Below are positions 8,236 to 16,479 of a stretch of 55,662 nt of DNA, in pieces. Positions within the stretch are counted from its first letter, which is position 1. Each line of letters begins with the position of its first letter. This stretch comes from an uncultured Bacteroidia bacterium (lineage in GTDB: Bacteria > Bacteroidota > Bacteroidia > Bacteroidales > F082): the NCBI GenBank assembly GCA_902802535.1, contig CADCML010000029.1:1-55662 (forward strand), written 5' to 3'. The position numbers were made by a program, and so were the translations under genes. Below the pieces are notes generated by a model. The model was given only the letters and a program-made list of their open reading frames with translations, was not told the DNA's origin and did not search any database.

Positions 8236-9441
8236 ATGAAAATCTTAGTCTTAAACTGCGGCAGTTCCTCCATCAAATACCAATTGCTGGAGATGGAAAA
8301 CGCCAATTCGTCGCGCCTGTTGGCCAAGGGCCTTTTGGAGCGCATCGGCCTCGAAATGGGCGAGTTTACCCACAAATACAATGGTGAGAAGCATTACGAA
8401 CAGCTTCCCATCCCGAACCACACCGAAGGCATCAAATTGGTGCTCAAGGCTTTGGTCGACCCGAAGATGGGTGTCATCAAGGACCTGAAGGAAATCAACG
8501 CCGTAGGTCACCGCGTGGCCCATGGCGGCGAGAAGTTCAGCCATAGCGTCCTCATCGACGACAATGTCGTCGAAATGATTAAAGACCTCGTTGACCTCGC
8601 CCCGTTGCACAATCCGGGTGCCTTGCAAGGCATCGCGGCCATGAAGGAAGTGCTTCCGGGCATCCCGATGGCGGCTGTGTTCGACACCTCGTTCCACAGC
8701 ACCATGCCGCCCGAGGCTTACCTCTATGCTTTGCCTTACGAATACTATGAGAAATACCGCATCCGTCGCTACGGCTTCCACGGCACCAGCCACAAGTACG
8801 TGGCCGAGAAGGCCGCCGCTTTCGTCGGGAAGGACTGGAAACAGTCGAAGATTGTGACCTGCCACTTGGGAAGTGGTGCCAGCATCGCCGCCGTGGAATA
8901 CGGCAAGTCGGTGGAAACCTCAATGGGCTTTACGCCGGTTGAGGGTCTCGTCATGGGCAGCCGCACCGGTGACTTGGATGTGGGCGCGTTCATGTACATC
9001 ATGGACAAGGAAGGCCTCAGCACCAAGGAGATGAACACTTTGGTGAACAAGAAATCGGGCCTCGTGGGCATCACGGGAGGCAAACAGGACATGCGCGACG
9101 TGCGTGCCGCCAAGGAAGAAGGCGATGAGCGTTGCACCTACGCCTTCAACATGTTTGCCCATCGCGTGAAGAAGTACATCGGCGGCTACATGGCCGTGAT
9201 GAACGGTGCCGACATCATCGTCATGACCGGCGGCATCGGCGAAAACGCCTGGTTCATGCGTGAGGCCATCCTCGAAAACATGGAAGGCCTCGGTATCGAG
9301 TTCGACCCCAAGGTCAACAAGGAAATCATCGGCGACGCCGGTGTCATCTCCACACCAAACTCTAAGGTCACTGTGGTGGTGTATCCAACTGATGAGGAGT
9401 TCGTCATCGCTCAGGATACTTACAATTTGGTGACGAAATAA
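8236..9441 (+). CDS. Acetate kinase
   Basis: A 401-residue AckA, normal length for the family, making ATP and acetate from acetyl phosphate. Visible motifs: NCGSSSIKY (phosphate 1), HRVAHGGEKF, DTSFHSTMPPEAY, RRYGFHGTSH, HLGSGASIAAV and MTGGIGENAW. It lies 155 bases after pta with a large hairpin repeat between. No separate -7 element is obvious in the gap, so co-transcription with pta is likely. A hairpin with a T-tract follows. Confidence 0.97.
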   Translation: MKILVLNCGSSSIKYQLLEMENANSSRLLAKGLLERIGLEMGEFTHKYNGEKHYEQLPIPNHTEGIKLVLKALVDPKMGVIKDLKEINAVGHRVAHGGEKFSHSVLIDDNVVEMIKDLVDLAPLHNPGALQGIAAMKEVLPGIPMAAVFDTSFHSTMPPEAYLYALPYEYYEKYRIRRYGFHGTSHKYVAEKAAAFVGKDWKQSKIVTCHLGSGASIAAVEYGKSVETSMGFTPVEGLVMGSRTGDLDVGAFMYIMDKEGLSTKEMNTLVNKKSGLVGITGGKQDMRDVRAAKEEGDERCTYAFNMFAHRVKKYIGGYMAVMNGADIIVMTGGIGENAWFMREAILENMEGLGIEFDPKVNKEIIGDAGVISTPNSKVTVVVYPTDEEFVIAQDTYNLVTK

Positions 9442-9461
9442 TTTGGTCAGCAATTAACTGG

Positions 9462-9493
9462 AAACGGCATCCACGAGATGGGTGCCGTTTTTT
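9462..9493. terminator. Intrinsic terminator after ackA
   Basis: A stem of AAACGGCATCC pairing with GGGTGCCGTTT around a 7-base loop, followed by a run of T. It sits between convergent ackA and the AraC regulator gene. Confidence 0.75.
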
Positions 9494-9504
9494 ATTTTCA
9501 TCTT

Positions 9505-10614
9505 TCATCGCTCCCCTGTCACAAACTTAGCAGGCGTAACCCCTGTGATTTCATGGAAGACACGCTGAAAATTGGAACGGCTGATGCCACAGTGGTCGGC
9601 GATGGCTTCGTTTGACCAATCGGGATGAGCCTGCAAGGCGCGTTTGGCCTCATCCACACGCAAGGTGGTAATCCAACGGGTGTAGGACGCATGGCCTTGG
9701 GCCTTAATCCACGCCGACAACAGATAAACGGGCAGCTTCATTTCCTGCGCGGCCATCGGCTTGGTGATGCCACTGCGCAGATAGCCGCCCGAGGCGGTCC
9801 AATTCCCAATGGCTTGCGAAGCCCGCTGCATGGCCTCATCAGGAACGGCCGAGGTGTGAACGGTATTGTCGGAAACGTGTTCCAGCGTTTCCTGTTCGGC
9901 ACTTTGCTCGGCTTCGCTCACGCGGTTCAATGCACCTGTGATGACGTAACGCACGAAACAGAACCAAATATAATAGATGCAAAGGAACATGAACAAGGCA
10001 AAACCCGACAATAGCCATCCACCGCTAAAGATGAGCAGTGGCACGAAGGGCGTCGTCAGCGCCAGCATCCAAATGCTCAGCTTCAACCAACCGAGTAGTT
10101 CGTCGCGTTCCTGTTCTTCATCGTAGTAGTCGGCCAGTACGATTTCCATGCGCGACATCTCGCGAAGTTGCAACCAACTGTAACACAGCTGCATCAGTCC
10201 GTATACGATGCTTGCCGCGACCTCAGTCCAAAAGAGCCGCGACGAGTTTTCGCCGCCCAAAAGTCCAAACGTCAGCAGCCCGAGCGACACCATCCATGCG
10301 ATGAGGCCAAGCAGCCATTCCATGCGACGGATGTGGCCTTGCCGCATCAAATTGATGATGTTCAGCGACATGTGTGCCGCTGCAGGGATGAAGAAGGCAA
10401 GATTGACGATGACTGCCAAAGTCTTGCTCGTTTCGCGGAGGCCAGTGAGGTATTGCACGAGAAACTGCACGGCAATCAGCGACAGACCGACGGTAAGGAG
10501 CCACCGCGAGCGGTTGGCCACGCGGTCGTCTTTCACCCGACGGGGCAGCAGCGTCACCAATGTCAGTGCCATCAGCGACATCATCACTATGCCGGTCAGT
10601 TGCATCTCCTTCAT
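9505..10614 (-). CDS. Membrane-anchored AraC family transcriptional regulator
   Basis: A regulator of about 369 residues. The N-terminal 220 residues form seven hydrophobic segments. A polar linker follows, then an AraC-type DNA-binding domain with two helix-turn-helices (ASYTRWITTLRVDEAKRAL and IADHCGISRSNFQRVF, ending EITGVTPAKFV). Such 7TM-AraC proteins are common in Bacteroidota and are thought to sense a signal at the membrane. A start at 10614 is favoured over 10680 because a -7 element at 10639-10646 lies between the two. The divergent neighbour is a giant T9SS protein, and three TTAAGACAA sites lie in the shared upstream region, suggesting that it controls that gene and itself. Confidence 0.85.
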   Translation of the reverse strand: MKEMQLTGIVMMSLMALTLVTLLPRRVKDDRVANRSRWLLTVGLSLIAVQFLVQYLTGLRETSKTLAVIVNLAFFIPAAAHMSLNIINLMRQGHIRRMEWLLGLIAWMVSLGLLTFGLLGGENSSRLFWTEVAASIVYGLMQLCYSWLQLREMSRMEIVLADYYDEEQERDELLGWLKLSIWMLALTTPFVPLLIFSGGWLLSGFALFMFLCIYYIWFCFVRYVITGALNRVSEAEQSAEQETLEHVSDNTVHTSAVPDEAMQRASQAIGNWTASGGYLRSGITKPMAAQEMKLPVYLLSAWIKAQGHASYTRWITTLRVDEAKRALQAHPDWSNEAIADHCGISRSNFQRVFHEITGVTPAKFVTGER

Positions 10615-10638
10615 GACAGAAAGGGGTGTTTTACGGGA

Positions 10639-10646
10639 CAAAAATA
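10639..10646 (-). promoter_or_regulatory. -7 element (TATTTTTG) for the AraC regulator gene
   Basis: Matches TAnnTTTG on the minus strand, 24 bases upstream of the ATG at 10614. One TTGTCTTAA site begins 8 bases upstream of it, so occupancy could block or alter this promoter. Confidence 0.6.
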
Positions 10647-10653
10647 CAGAAAT

Positions 10654-10722
10654 TTGTCTTAATTCATAGAATTGCAACAACTAATTGTTTAAATTAAGAC
10701 AACATTGCACGATTTAAGACAA
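10654..10722. promoter_or_regulatory. Candidate AraC operator array: three TTAAGACAA sites
   Basis: Sites: 10654-10662 (inverted, TTGTCTTAA within wider TTTGTCTTAATT), 10694-10702 and 10714-10722 (direct, TTAAGACAA). Starts of the last two are exactly 20 bases apart and the first is 40 bases from the second, so all three lie on roughly one DNA face. The rightmost ends 20 bases before the -7 element of the T9SS gene, where a -33 box would be and none is seen. AraC proteins typically bind direct half-sites about two turns apart. Confidence 0.55.
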
Positions 10723-10742
10723 ATTTTTCTGGAGAAATCTTC

Positions 10743-10750
10743 TATTTTTG
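10743..10750 (+). promoter_or_regulatory. -7 element (TATTTTTG) for the 1667-residue T9SS protein gene
   Basis: Matches TAnnTTTG. It implies a leader of about 205 bases that contains the tandem hairpin repeats at 10771-10938. No clear -33 TTG box is seen, which fits an activator-dependent promoter. Confidence 0.6.
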
Positions 10751-10770
10751 TTTGCAAAACAGCTAATTCC

Positions 10771-10938
10771 AGCCCCGTAGGGGCGACACACCAATAAGCA
10801 GGCGACGTAAGTCCCTGCACATACAGGCACAAACAACAACCAATAAGCAGGCGACGTAAGTCCCTGCACATACAGGCACAAACAACAAATAAGCAGGCGA
10901 CGTAAGTCCCTGCACATACAGGCACAAACAACAACAAA
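10771..10938 (+). repeat. Tandem GNRA-hairpin leader repeat, three copies
   Basis: A GCCCCGTAGGGGC hairpin is followed by three near-identical units starting at about 10792, 10841 and 10888 (periods 49 and about 46). Each carries GCAGG, C, GAC, GTAA, GTC, CCTGC, then ACATACAGGCAC and AAACAACAA. In RNA each unit can form an 8-bp stem with one bulged C and a GUAA loop (GNRA class). The block ends about 27 bases before the ATG. The same element precedes the S41 protease gene at 4525-4606. Confidence 0.8.
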
Positions 10939-10964
10939 TAAACAACAATCAAACAAATCATCAC

Positions 10965-13900
10965 ATGAAAAGACATTTACCACTCAAACAAGTCCTCGCG
11001 ACGCTGCTTGCCTTTGCGGCACTCTTGGCGGGGCAACAGGCCTGGGGCCAAAGCACTTTCACTGTGACTAGCTCAGTAAATGGCTTAGTAAACACATTCA
11101 CCATTACCCGATCGCAAAGCGCGACACAGGAAAAAGTGATTTACCGCACTGTGGACGAATCGACATTTGCGGGAGACCACTACACTGCTGTGGAGGGCAT
11201 ACTCACTTTTAACCCAAATGAAACCACTAAAACCGTCGATGTTAACGAGAAAGACATCACTGATGTCTCTGTCGTGTCGCGATACAGATACTCCAACGTC
11301 AGTAATCGCTCCTATCGTTTCGAAGTGGTTGACCTGGGCGGTTTCGTGTTGGCTGATTACAGAAGGGAACTATACAGCGATTATAACACCTATAAGGTTT
11401 ACCATATCAAAAATAATTATGTAAATACAAGCATCACAGACTTAGTCTATTTTGACAGCAATGGCCATTTCACTTCCGCCATGCCCTCTGGTGCCTATTA
11501 CGACGAACCCGTCATAAACACAACAAACTTCACCAAAGTCACCGATGCCGGATACAAAAATAATCCTTACGCATCTGATGAGTCAAAGAGGTTTTACTAT
11601 AAGCAGAGTGGTGATATCACTAGTACAGAGGCTAAAAACTATTTCTCTGCAGTTGGCGACAAGCTTTATGCCACGGTCTGTTTCACCCAAAAAGAAGAGG
11701 CTGATGGATACCAGTATATCCAAATTACAGCCGACCGCAACGATTTCGATGAATCCGATGATCCAAATGGAGATGTTGATAACCCCGTTAAATCCCTTTA
11801 TAAAGCCTGTTTCATCCTCAGCTATTCCCCTTCTGGAAGTGTCATGGCCGACTCTCATCACCAATTTTTCCCTCACAGATACGACTATGTTGACAATGCC
11901 ACCGCAACTTCAGCAGGTGTTTCCCACTTAGAGTTCGACTACAATAACAGTCATCTATACAAACAAAAATACAACACTTACAACCCTAACGTTAACTACA
12001 ATGCGCCAGATAACGGCGCACTATGCCTCGACCCAAAACTGAGTTATCTCAATTTCCGTTTCGATGCTGGAGGAGGGGGAGACGACCACGACGAATGGTA
12101 CTTTAAAGAACTCTTTGTCCGCTATGCCCTTCTTGATGCCACGGCTCCATCTCCCATCCCACAACATACTCGAGTCAATGTTTGGCCTTACTACCAAGGC
12201 AACGAATTCACCGTGAGCGTACCGTTTAACGAGATTGTGCTCGTCACTGGCACCCCCAGACTCAATTCCACATGGGGCCCCCTTACATACCTACACGGAG
12301 AAGGTACCAACATTCTCTGCTTCAAAGGCACTATCAATGCCTCTGTCAACACCCCATTGAACCTCCAAGGTCTTGTTTCTGGCTCCGGTACCATTAAAGA
12401 TATGGTGGGGCAAAATCTTTACGGCGCTATTACAACTACTGAGAGTAACGGAATCGGTGGAGCCAAAGTCCAATCCAACAATCAATTGGAATACGCCACC
12501 GTCAGCGGCATTAAACACCACTACCTATATACTGGCAATCCCATCTATTTCAACTATACCCTTACAGATTGGCAAGGCACTGTACTGACCCCAGGCCAAG
12601 ACTACCAAGTTTTTCTCAATCATAATACCGACCTCACCTCTAACCCAAATCCCACTGTCACCAATCTCGGCACTTACACCCTGACATTTGTAGGTATATC
12701 ACCTTACACAGGCGAAAAAGAGGTGCAATTCGAGGTGAGTGAAGGCATCATCGTCACTTCCGAGACCACCGCCATGGATGACTTTAAATACATTGTGAAC
12801 AGTGATGTGACCATTGAAAGCCGCATCTTCGTGACAGGCGATGTGGAACTGGTGTTGAATGAGAACTATACGCTCACTGCCACCAAGGGCATTGGAGTGG
12901 CCAAGGACCAGTCACTGACCATCAATGGTAACGGTTCCTTGAGTATTACCAGTACAGAAAGTGGAAATGCCGGCATCGGTGGAACAAAACTATCCGACAA
13001 TAACACTGAAGATAAACACGGCCACATCATCATCAATAGTGGAACAATTTACGTAAAAGCTGGCTATAGTGCAACAGCCATTGGCGGTTCATCTTATGGA
13101 GACAATAAATTATGTGGCAGCATCACCATTAATGGAGGCAACATCACCGCCACCAATTCCAGTACGGGACCCGCCATCGGCTGTGGTGCTGAAAATAACT
13201 ATGCCAAATGTGGAACCATCACTATCAATGGCGGCTGCGTTACTGCCAACAGTTTCCATACGTCCTACTACGGAGGCTTCCATGCAGAGCCAGGCTCATC
13301 AGCCATCCTCACCCTCGGTTGGACCAATACCACCGACTTTATTAATGCATCCAACTACAAAAACCTGAACATCGTATTTGCTGAAGGCAAGGATTGGGTC
13401 ATTGACGGTCCAAATATCAGAGCCACTCCAGAGAGCATTGTTGACGGCTGCAAGATCATCCCCAAGACCGAAGCCATGGGGAACGACATCGCCTACGCTA
13501 CTATCAGCGGCATCGACAGCACCTACAACTATTCCGGCAACGGCATCCCGTTAGAATACACCGTAACCGATGTAAACTACAATGCTCTTACCGAAGGCAC
13601 ACACTATACTACTGAAATAAAATTTGCGGGCAATTCGGTTTCCGAGGTGAATGCTATAGGCAACTATACGATAGAGTTCCATGGAATGGGCACCTACACT
13701 GGTATCAAAACCATCAGTTTCTCTGTCGCATTCCCCGGACCTTCAAATATTGTGCAAACAGGCTATTCCGCCTCTACCGCCTCACTCGAATGGACGGAAA
13801 ACGGCAACGCCACCAACTGGGTCTTGCAATACAGTACCGGTACTTTATTCAGTTCCTATCAGGAAGTGATCGTGAGTGGCACTCCTACCACAACTCTCAC

Positions 13901-15968
13901 TGGCCTCAACAATGAAACCAGATACTATGCCCGTGTGAAATCTGTCATCGGCGAAGTGGAAAGTGACTATACCAGTATTCAACCATTCTACACTACCGAC
14001 AAACGATGGATTGGCTTAGGACCTATAAAGTATGATTATATACTTCCTTTTTACACTAATAGTTATGCCTGTAATTCCTTATCACAGCAGCTTTACACTT
14101 CAGACGAAATAGGTGCGGCAGGAATCATCACGAGTATCGATTTCCGTTCCGGCAATGACGTAACACGCAACTTGGACATATATTTGGTTCATACAAACAA
14201 GAGCGCACACACAGGTGACTATGACTACATTACAGTTACAGCGGATGACAAAGTGTTCAGCGGCAATGTAACAATGGCTCTCTACGACTGGACCACCATC
14301 ACGTTTAGCAAGCCTTTTGTCTATAATGGCACTCAAAATGTCGCCCTTATCGTAAACGACCATTCTGGAAGCGATTCTGATTTTTGTAGTTTTTACGTTT
14401 TTGACGGTGAGAGCAGTTTGGTCAGCCTTTATTGTTACACGACGTCTTCTTCTGCTGCCTTAGATCCGACACAAACTTCAGGAGCATACCATAACAATTC
14501 TCATTCACGTTCCAAGAACGTTATCCGCCTTAACATTATCCAAAACACCTTCATAACTGATGGTGACTGGAACAATCCAGACAATTGGTCAGCAGGCAGT
14601 GTTCCCGTTGCTACCGACAGGGTAGCCATTAACGCTGCTGCCAACATCCCTTCAAATTGCCTTGCTCAGGTACACAGCATCCAAATCGGCACTGGGGGCA
14701 GCATCACCATCGAGGACGGTGGACAGCTCGTTTGCAGCAATGCTGTGGAAATCACAGCAGAGAAGAGTATTACAGCCCGTAGCATTGTCAATAACGTGAA
14801 TAAGGGTTGGACATTCATCGCCTCACCGATATCAACTGCCCTAGCACCGACTGCCGTCACCAACATGACCGACACCGACTTCGACCTATACAGATTCAAC
14901 CAAAGCGCGGATTTAGAGTGGGAGAACTACAAGCAAGAAGGCGAACATAATCTTTTCAATCTTGAAAACGGTCGAGGCTACCTCTATAACAATGCTCAAT
15001 CCATCGATTTGAAGTTTACCGGCTCCTGCAATCCTTCAACGACTGCAATCCCCGTCAATCTCCAATACACTCAGACCGCTGAGTTTGCCGGATGGAACCT
15101 TGTGGGTAACCCGTTCACCTTCAATGCGGTCGTCGATATGCCTTATTATAAGATGAATTCTGATGGTTCGGCCATTTTGGCTACTGAACAGACAACGGGG
15201 ACCATTCCTCCTTGCACGAGTATCATGGTGAAGGCAACAGAAGCCAATCAAAGCATCACCTTCAGCAAGCCCATAGAAGGAAGCGCACCTTCAAACGGCA
15301 ACCTAAACATCGCTGTGACACAACCCAACATGAGCAGCACTTCGACCCTACGACAGGCTCAGGGCTCAGCGACCGTGGTGGACAATGCCATCGTGAGCTT
15401 CAACGAAGGCAACGAATTAGAAAAATTCATCTTTAACACCAACAATGCCAAGCTCTACATCCCGCAAAACGGCAAGGACTACGCCATCGCATGCACAGAA
15501 AAGCAAGGCGAGCTACCGCTGAACTTCATAGCCGAGGAAAACGGCACCTACACGATTACGGTCGCTCCCGAAGGCGTGGAGATGAGCTATCTGCACCTGA
15601 TTGATAATTTGACTGGCAATGATGTTGACCTGCTGGCCCTTCGACAGGCTCAGGGACCAATGTCCTACACCTTCACCGCCAAAACCACGGACTATGAGAG
15701 CCGATTCAAGCTGGTGTTCATCTGCGGGGATACAAACGATGACAATGATGGTGACAATGCGACCTTCGCTTTCTATAGCAACGGCAACTGGATTATTGCC
15801 AACGAGGGCGAGGCCACACTGCAAATGGTTGATGTGATGGGCCGCATCCTCAGCAGCGAGACCATCAGCGGCAGCATCAACAAGACCATTGATGCTGTGC
15901 CTGGAATGTATGTGTTGCGCTTGGTGAATGGCAACGATGTTAAGACACAGAAAATTGTGGTGAAGTAA
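10965..15968 (+). CDS. Giant secreted surface protein with T9SS type A sorting domain
   Basis: A 1667-residue secreted protein. Parts in order: signal peptide of about 29 residues ending QQAWGQ; a Calx-beta-like strand region (about 30-100); a long region of unknown fold; two similar beta domains (about 508-600 and 843-925) with YATVSGI/YATISGI, YNYSGN and GTYTG; between them repeats of ITINGG suggesting a parallel beta-helix (about 620-800); a fibronectin III domain (about 925-1010); a Cys-poor region; and a C-terminal T9SS domain ending VLRLVNGNDVKTQKIVVK. It is therefore exported through the outer membrane and probably anchored to the surface. Two copies of a palindromic repeat are translated in frame (LRQAQG twice). 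Function unknown; adhesin is a guess. Divergent AraC regulator with operator-like sites upstream. Confidence 0.85.
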   Translation: MKRHLPLKQVLATLLAFAALLAGQQAWGQSTFTVTSSVNGLVNTFTITRSQSATQEKVIYRTVDESTFAGDHYTAVEGILTFNPNETTKTVDVNEKDITDVSVVSRYRYSNVSNRSYRFEVVDLGGFVLADYRRELYSDYNTYKVYHIKNNYVNTSITDLVYFDSNGHFTSAMPSGAYYDEPVINTTNFTKVTDAGYKNNPYASDESKRFYYKQSGDITSTEAKNYFSAVGDKLYATVCFTQKEEADGYQYIQITADRNDFDESDDPNGDVDNPVKSLYKACFILSYSPSGSVMADSHHQFFPHRYDYVDNATATSAGVSHLEFDYNNSHLYKQKYNTYNPNVNYNAPDNGALCLDPKLSYLNFRFDAGGGGDDHDEWYFKELFVRYALLDATAPSPIPQHTRVNVWPYYQGNEFTVSVPFNEIVLVTGTPRLNSTWGPLTYLHGEGTNILCFKGTINASVNTPLNLQGLVSGSGTIKDMVGQNLYGAITTTESNGIGGAKVQSNNQLEYATVSGIKHHYLYTGNPIYFNYTLTDWQGTVLTPGQDYQVFLNHNTDLTSNPNPTVTNLGTYTLTFVGISPYTGEKEVQFEVSEGIIVTSETTAMDDFKYIVNSDVTIESRIFVTGDVELVLNENYTLTATKGIGVAKDQSLTINGNGSLSITSTESGNAGIGGTKLSDNNTEDKHGHIIINSGTIYVKAGYSATAIGGSSYGDNKLCGSITINGGNITATNSSTGPAIGCGAENNYAKCGTITINGGCVTANSFHTSYYGGFHAEPGSSAILTLGWTNTTDFINASNYKNLNIVFAEGKDWVIDGPNIRATPESIVDGCKIIPKTEAMGNDIAYATISGIDSTYNYSGNGIPLEYTVTDVNYNALTEGTHYTTEIKFAGNSVSEVNAIGNYTIEFHGMGTYTGIKTISFSVAFPGPSNIVQTGYSASTASLEWTENGNATNWVLQYSTGTLFSSYQEVIVSGTPTTTLTGLNNETRYYARVKSVIGEVESDYTSIQPFYTTDKRWIGLGPIKYDYILPFYTNSYACNSLSQQLYTSDEIGAAGIITSIDFRSGNDVTRNLDIYLVHTNKSAHTGDYDYITVTADDKVFSGNVTMALYDWTTITFSKPFVYNGTQNVALIVNDHSGSDSDFCSFYVFDGESSLVSLYCYTTSSSAALDPTQTSGAYHNNSHSRSKNVIRLNIIQNTFITDGDWNNPDNWSAGSVPVATDRVAINAAANIPSNCLAQVHSIQIGTGGSITIEDGGQLVCSNAVEITAEKSITARSIVNNVNKGWTFIASPISTALAPTAVTNMTDTDFDLYRFNQSADLEWENYKQEGEHNLFNLENGRGYLYNNAQSIDLKFTGSCNPSTTAIPVNLQYTQTAEFAGWNLVGNPFTFNAVVDMPYYKMNSDGSAILATEQTTGTIPPCTSIMVKATEANQSITFSKPIEGSAPSNGNLNIAVTQPNMSSTSTLRQAQGSATVVDNAIVSFNEGNELEKFIFNTNNAKLYIPQNGKDYAIACTEKQGELPLNFIAEENGTYTITVAPEGVEMSYLHLIDNLTGNDVDLLALRQAQGPMSYTFTAKTTDYESRFKLVFICGDTNDDNDGDNATFAFYSNGNWIIANEGEATLQMVDVMGRILSSETISGSINKTIDAVPGMYVLRLVNGNDVKTQKIVVK
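15345..15373. repeat. In-frame CTTCGACAGGCTCAGG-type repeat, copy 1 in the T9SS protein
   Basis: CCCTACGACAGGCTCAGG followed by GCTCAGCGACC; translated as TLRQAQGSAT near residues 1461-1470. It sits in a Ser/Asn-rich linker. Confidence 0.75.
15635..15658. repeat. In-frame CTTCGACAGGCTCAGG-type repeat, copy 2 in the T9SS protein
   Basis: GGCCCTTCGACAGGCTCAGG plus GACC, translated as ALRQAQGP near residues 1557-1565. It is the cleanest copy in the window, nearly a perfect imperfect-stem palindrome. Confidence 0.8.
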
Positions 15969-15975
15969 TGCAAAT

Positions 15976-16010
15976 CAACGGGAAGCCGCCGGTTGGCGAG
16001 CTTCCCGTTG
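15976..16010. terminator. Terminator-like hairpin after the T9SS protein gene
   Basis: CAACGGGAAG pairs with CTTCCCGTTG around a 15-base loop, 8 bases after the stop codon. It lacks a clear T-tract, so it may be a factor-independent terminator or simply an mRNA 3' stem. It separates convergent genes. Confidence 0.55.
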
Positions 16011-16023
16011 CAATCCGAAACAC

Positions 16024-16359
16024 CTACCCCCTATCATAATGCGGCATGTCGTCAGGCAGGATGATGGAGAACTCGATGAGTCCGCCCACCACCTGCCTGT
16101 CGTCGTCTTCGTACCACGGGGTCTGGTAAATCAGTTTCTTTTTACCTTTCTTTGAAATCGTGTAGACGTTTGTGGCGGCATCATCCAACAGGTGACGGAT
16201 GATCTGCTGCGAGCGTTCGTTGTGGCATTTCATCAGGTCGCGACCACGGGCATCGCCGTTCACCTCGATGGAGCTGTCGTTTTGGTAGAGGATTTCGCCG
16301 TCTTTGGCACTAATCGTTATGGCCAGATTGAGGCCTTTGAAATAATCAAATGTGTTCAT
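16024..16359 (-). CDS. Small single-domain PAS protein
   Basis: A soluble protein of 111 residues made of one PAS-type domain: NLAITISAKDGEILYQNDSSIEV (first strands), then GRDLMKCHNERSQQIIRHLL, then KKGKKKLIYQTPWYEDD and VGGLIEFSIILPDDMP (last strands). The CH...S pattern resembles the PAS domain of DUF438-type proteins. No output domain is attached, so it would act through a partner. The ATG at 16359 is chosen since a -7 element lies at 16378-16385, downstream of the longer frame start. Divergent from the LptF/G gene. Confidence 0.7.
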   Translation of the reverse strand: MNTFDYFKGLNLAITISAKDGEILYQNDSSIEVNGDARGRDLMKCHNERSQQIIRHLLDDAATNVYTISKKGKKKLIYQTPWYEDDDRQVVGGLIEFSIILPDDMPHYDRG

Positions 16360-16377
16360 AGCGTGATATTTTTTCTG

Positions 16378-16385
16378 CAAAAATA
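16378..16385 (-). promoter_or_regulatory. -7 element (TATTTTTG) for the PAS protein gene
   Basis: Matches TAnnTTTG on the minus strand, 18 bases upstream of the ATG at 16359. Confidence 0.55.
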
Positions 16386-16398
16386 GAAAAATCCCACG

Positions 16399-16470
16399 TG
16401 TCCCCATAAAAGGGGGAAATTTTCCTACCTTTGCAGCGTTATTTAATCCCCTTTACCCCCTAAAAAGGGA
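16399..16470. repeat. CCCC(T)TTTTAGGGG-type palindromes between the PAS and LptF/G genes
   Basis: CCCCATAAAAGGGGG and CCCCCTAAAAAGGG flank the lptF promoter. The same kind of word lies in frame in the O-antigen ligase gene at 2678-2703. Confidence 0.45.
16426..16433 (+). promoter_or_regulatory. -7 element (TACCTTTG) for the LptF/G-glycosyltransferase-ettA genes
   Basis: Matches TAnnTTTG, 46 bases upstream of the ATG at 16480, between the two short palindromes. Confidence 0.6.
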
Positions 16471-16479
16471 AATTTAAGG

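Noticed and set aside
10771-10938. CRISPR array, because of the regularly spaced repeats
   Set aside because: Whole units of 46-49 bases are repeated, with no unique spacers, and no cas gene is near. The repeat lies in the leader of a gene.
10689-10983. Small proteins with Cys-rich repeated segments
   Set aside because: These frames are the tandem leader repeats read on the minus strand; they overlap promoter and operator sites and have no start context.
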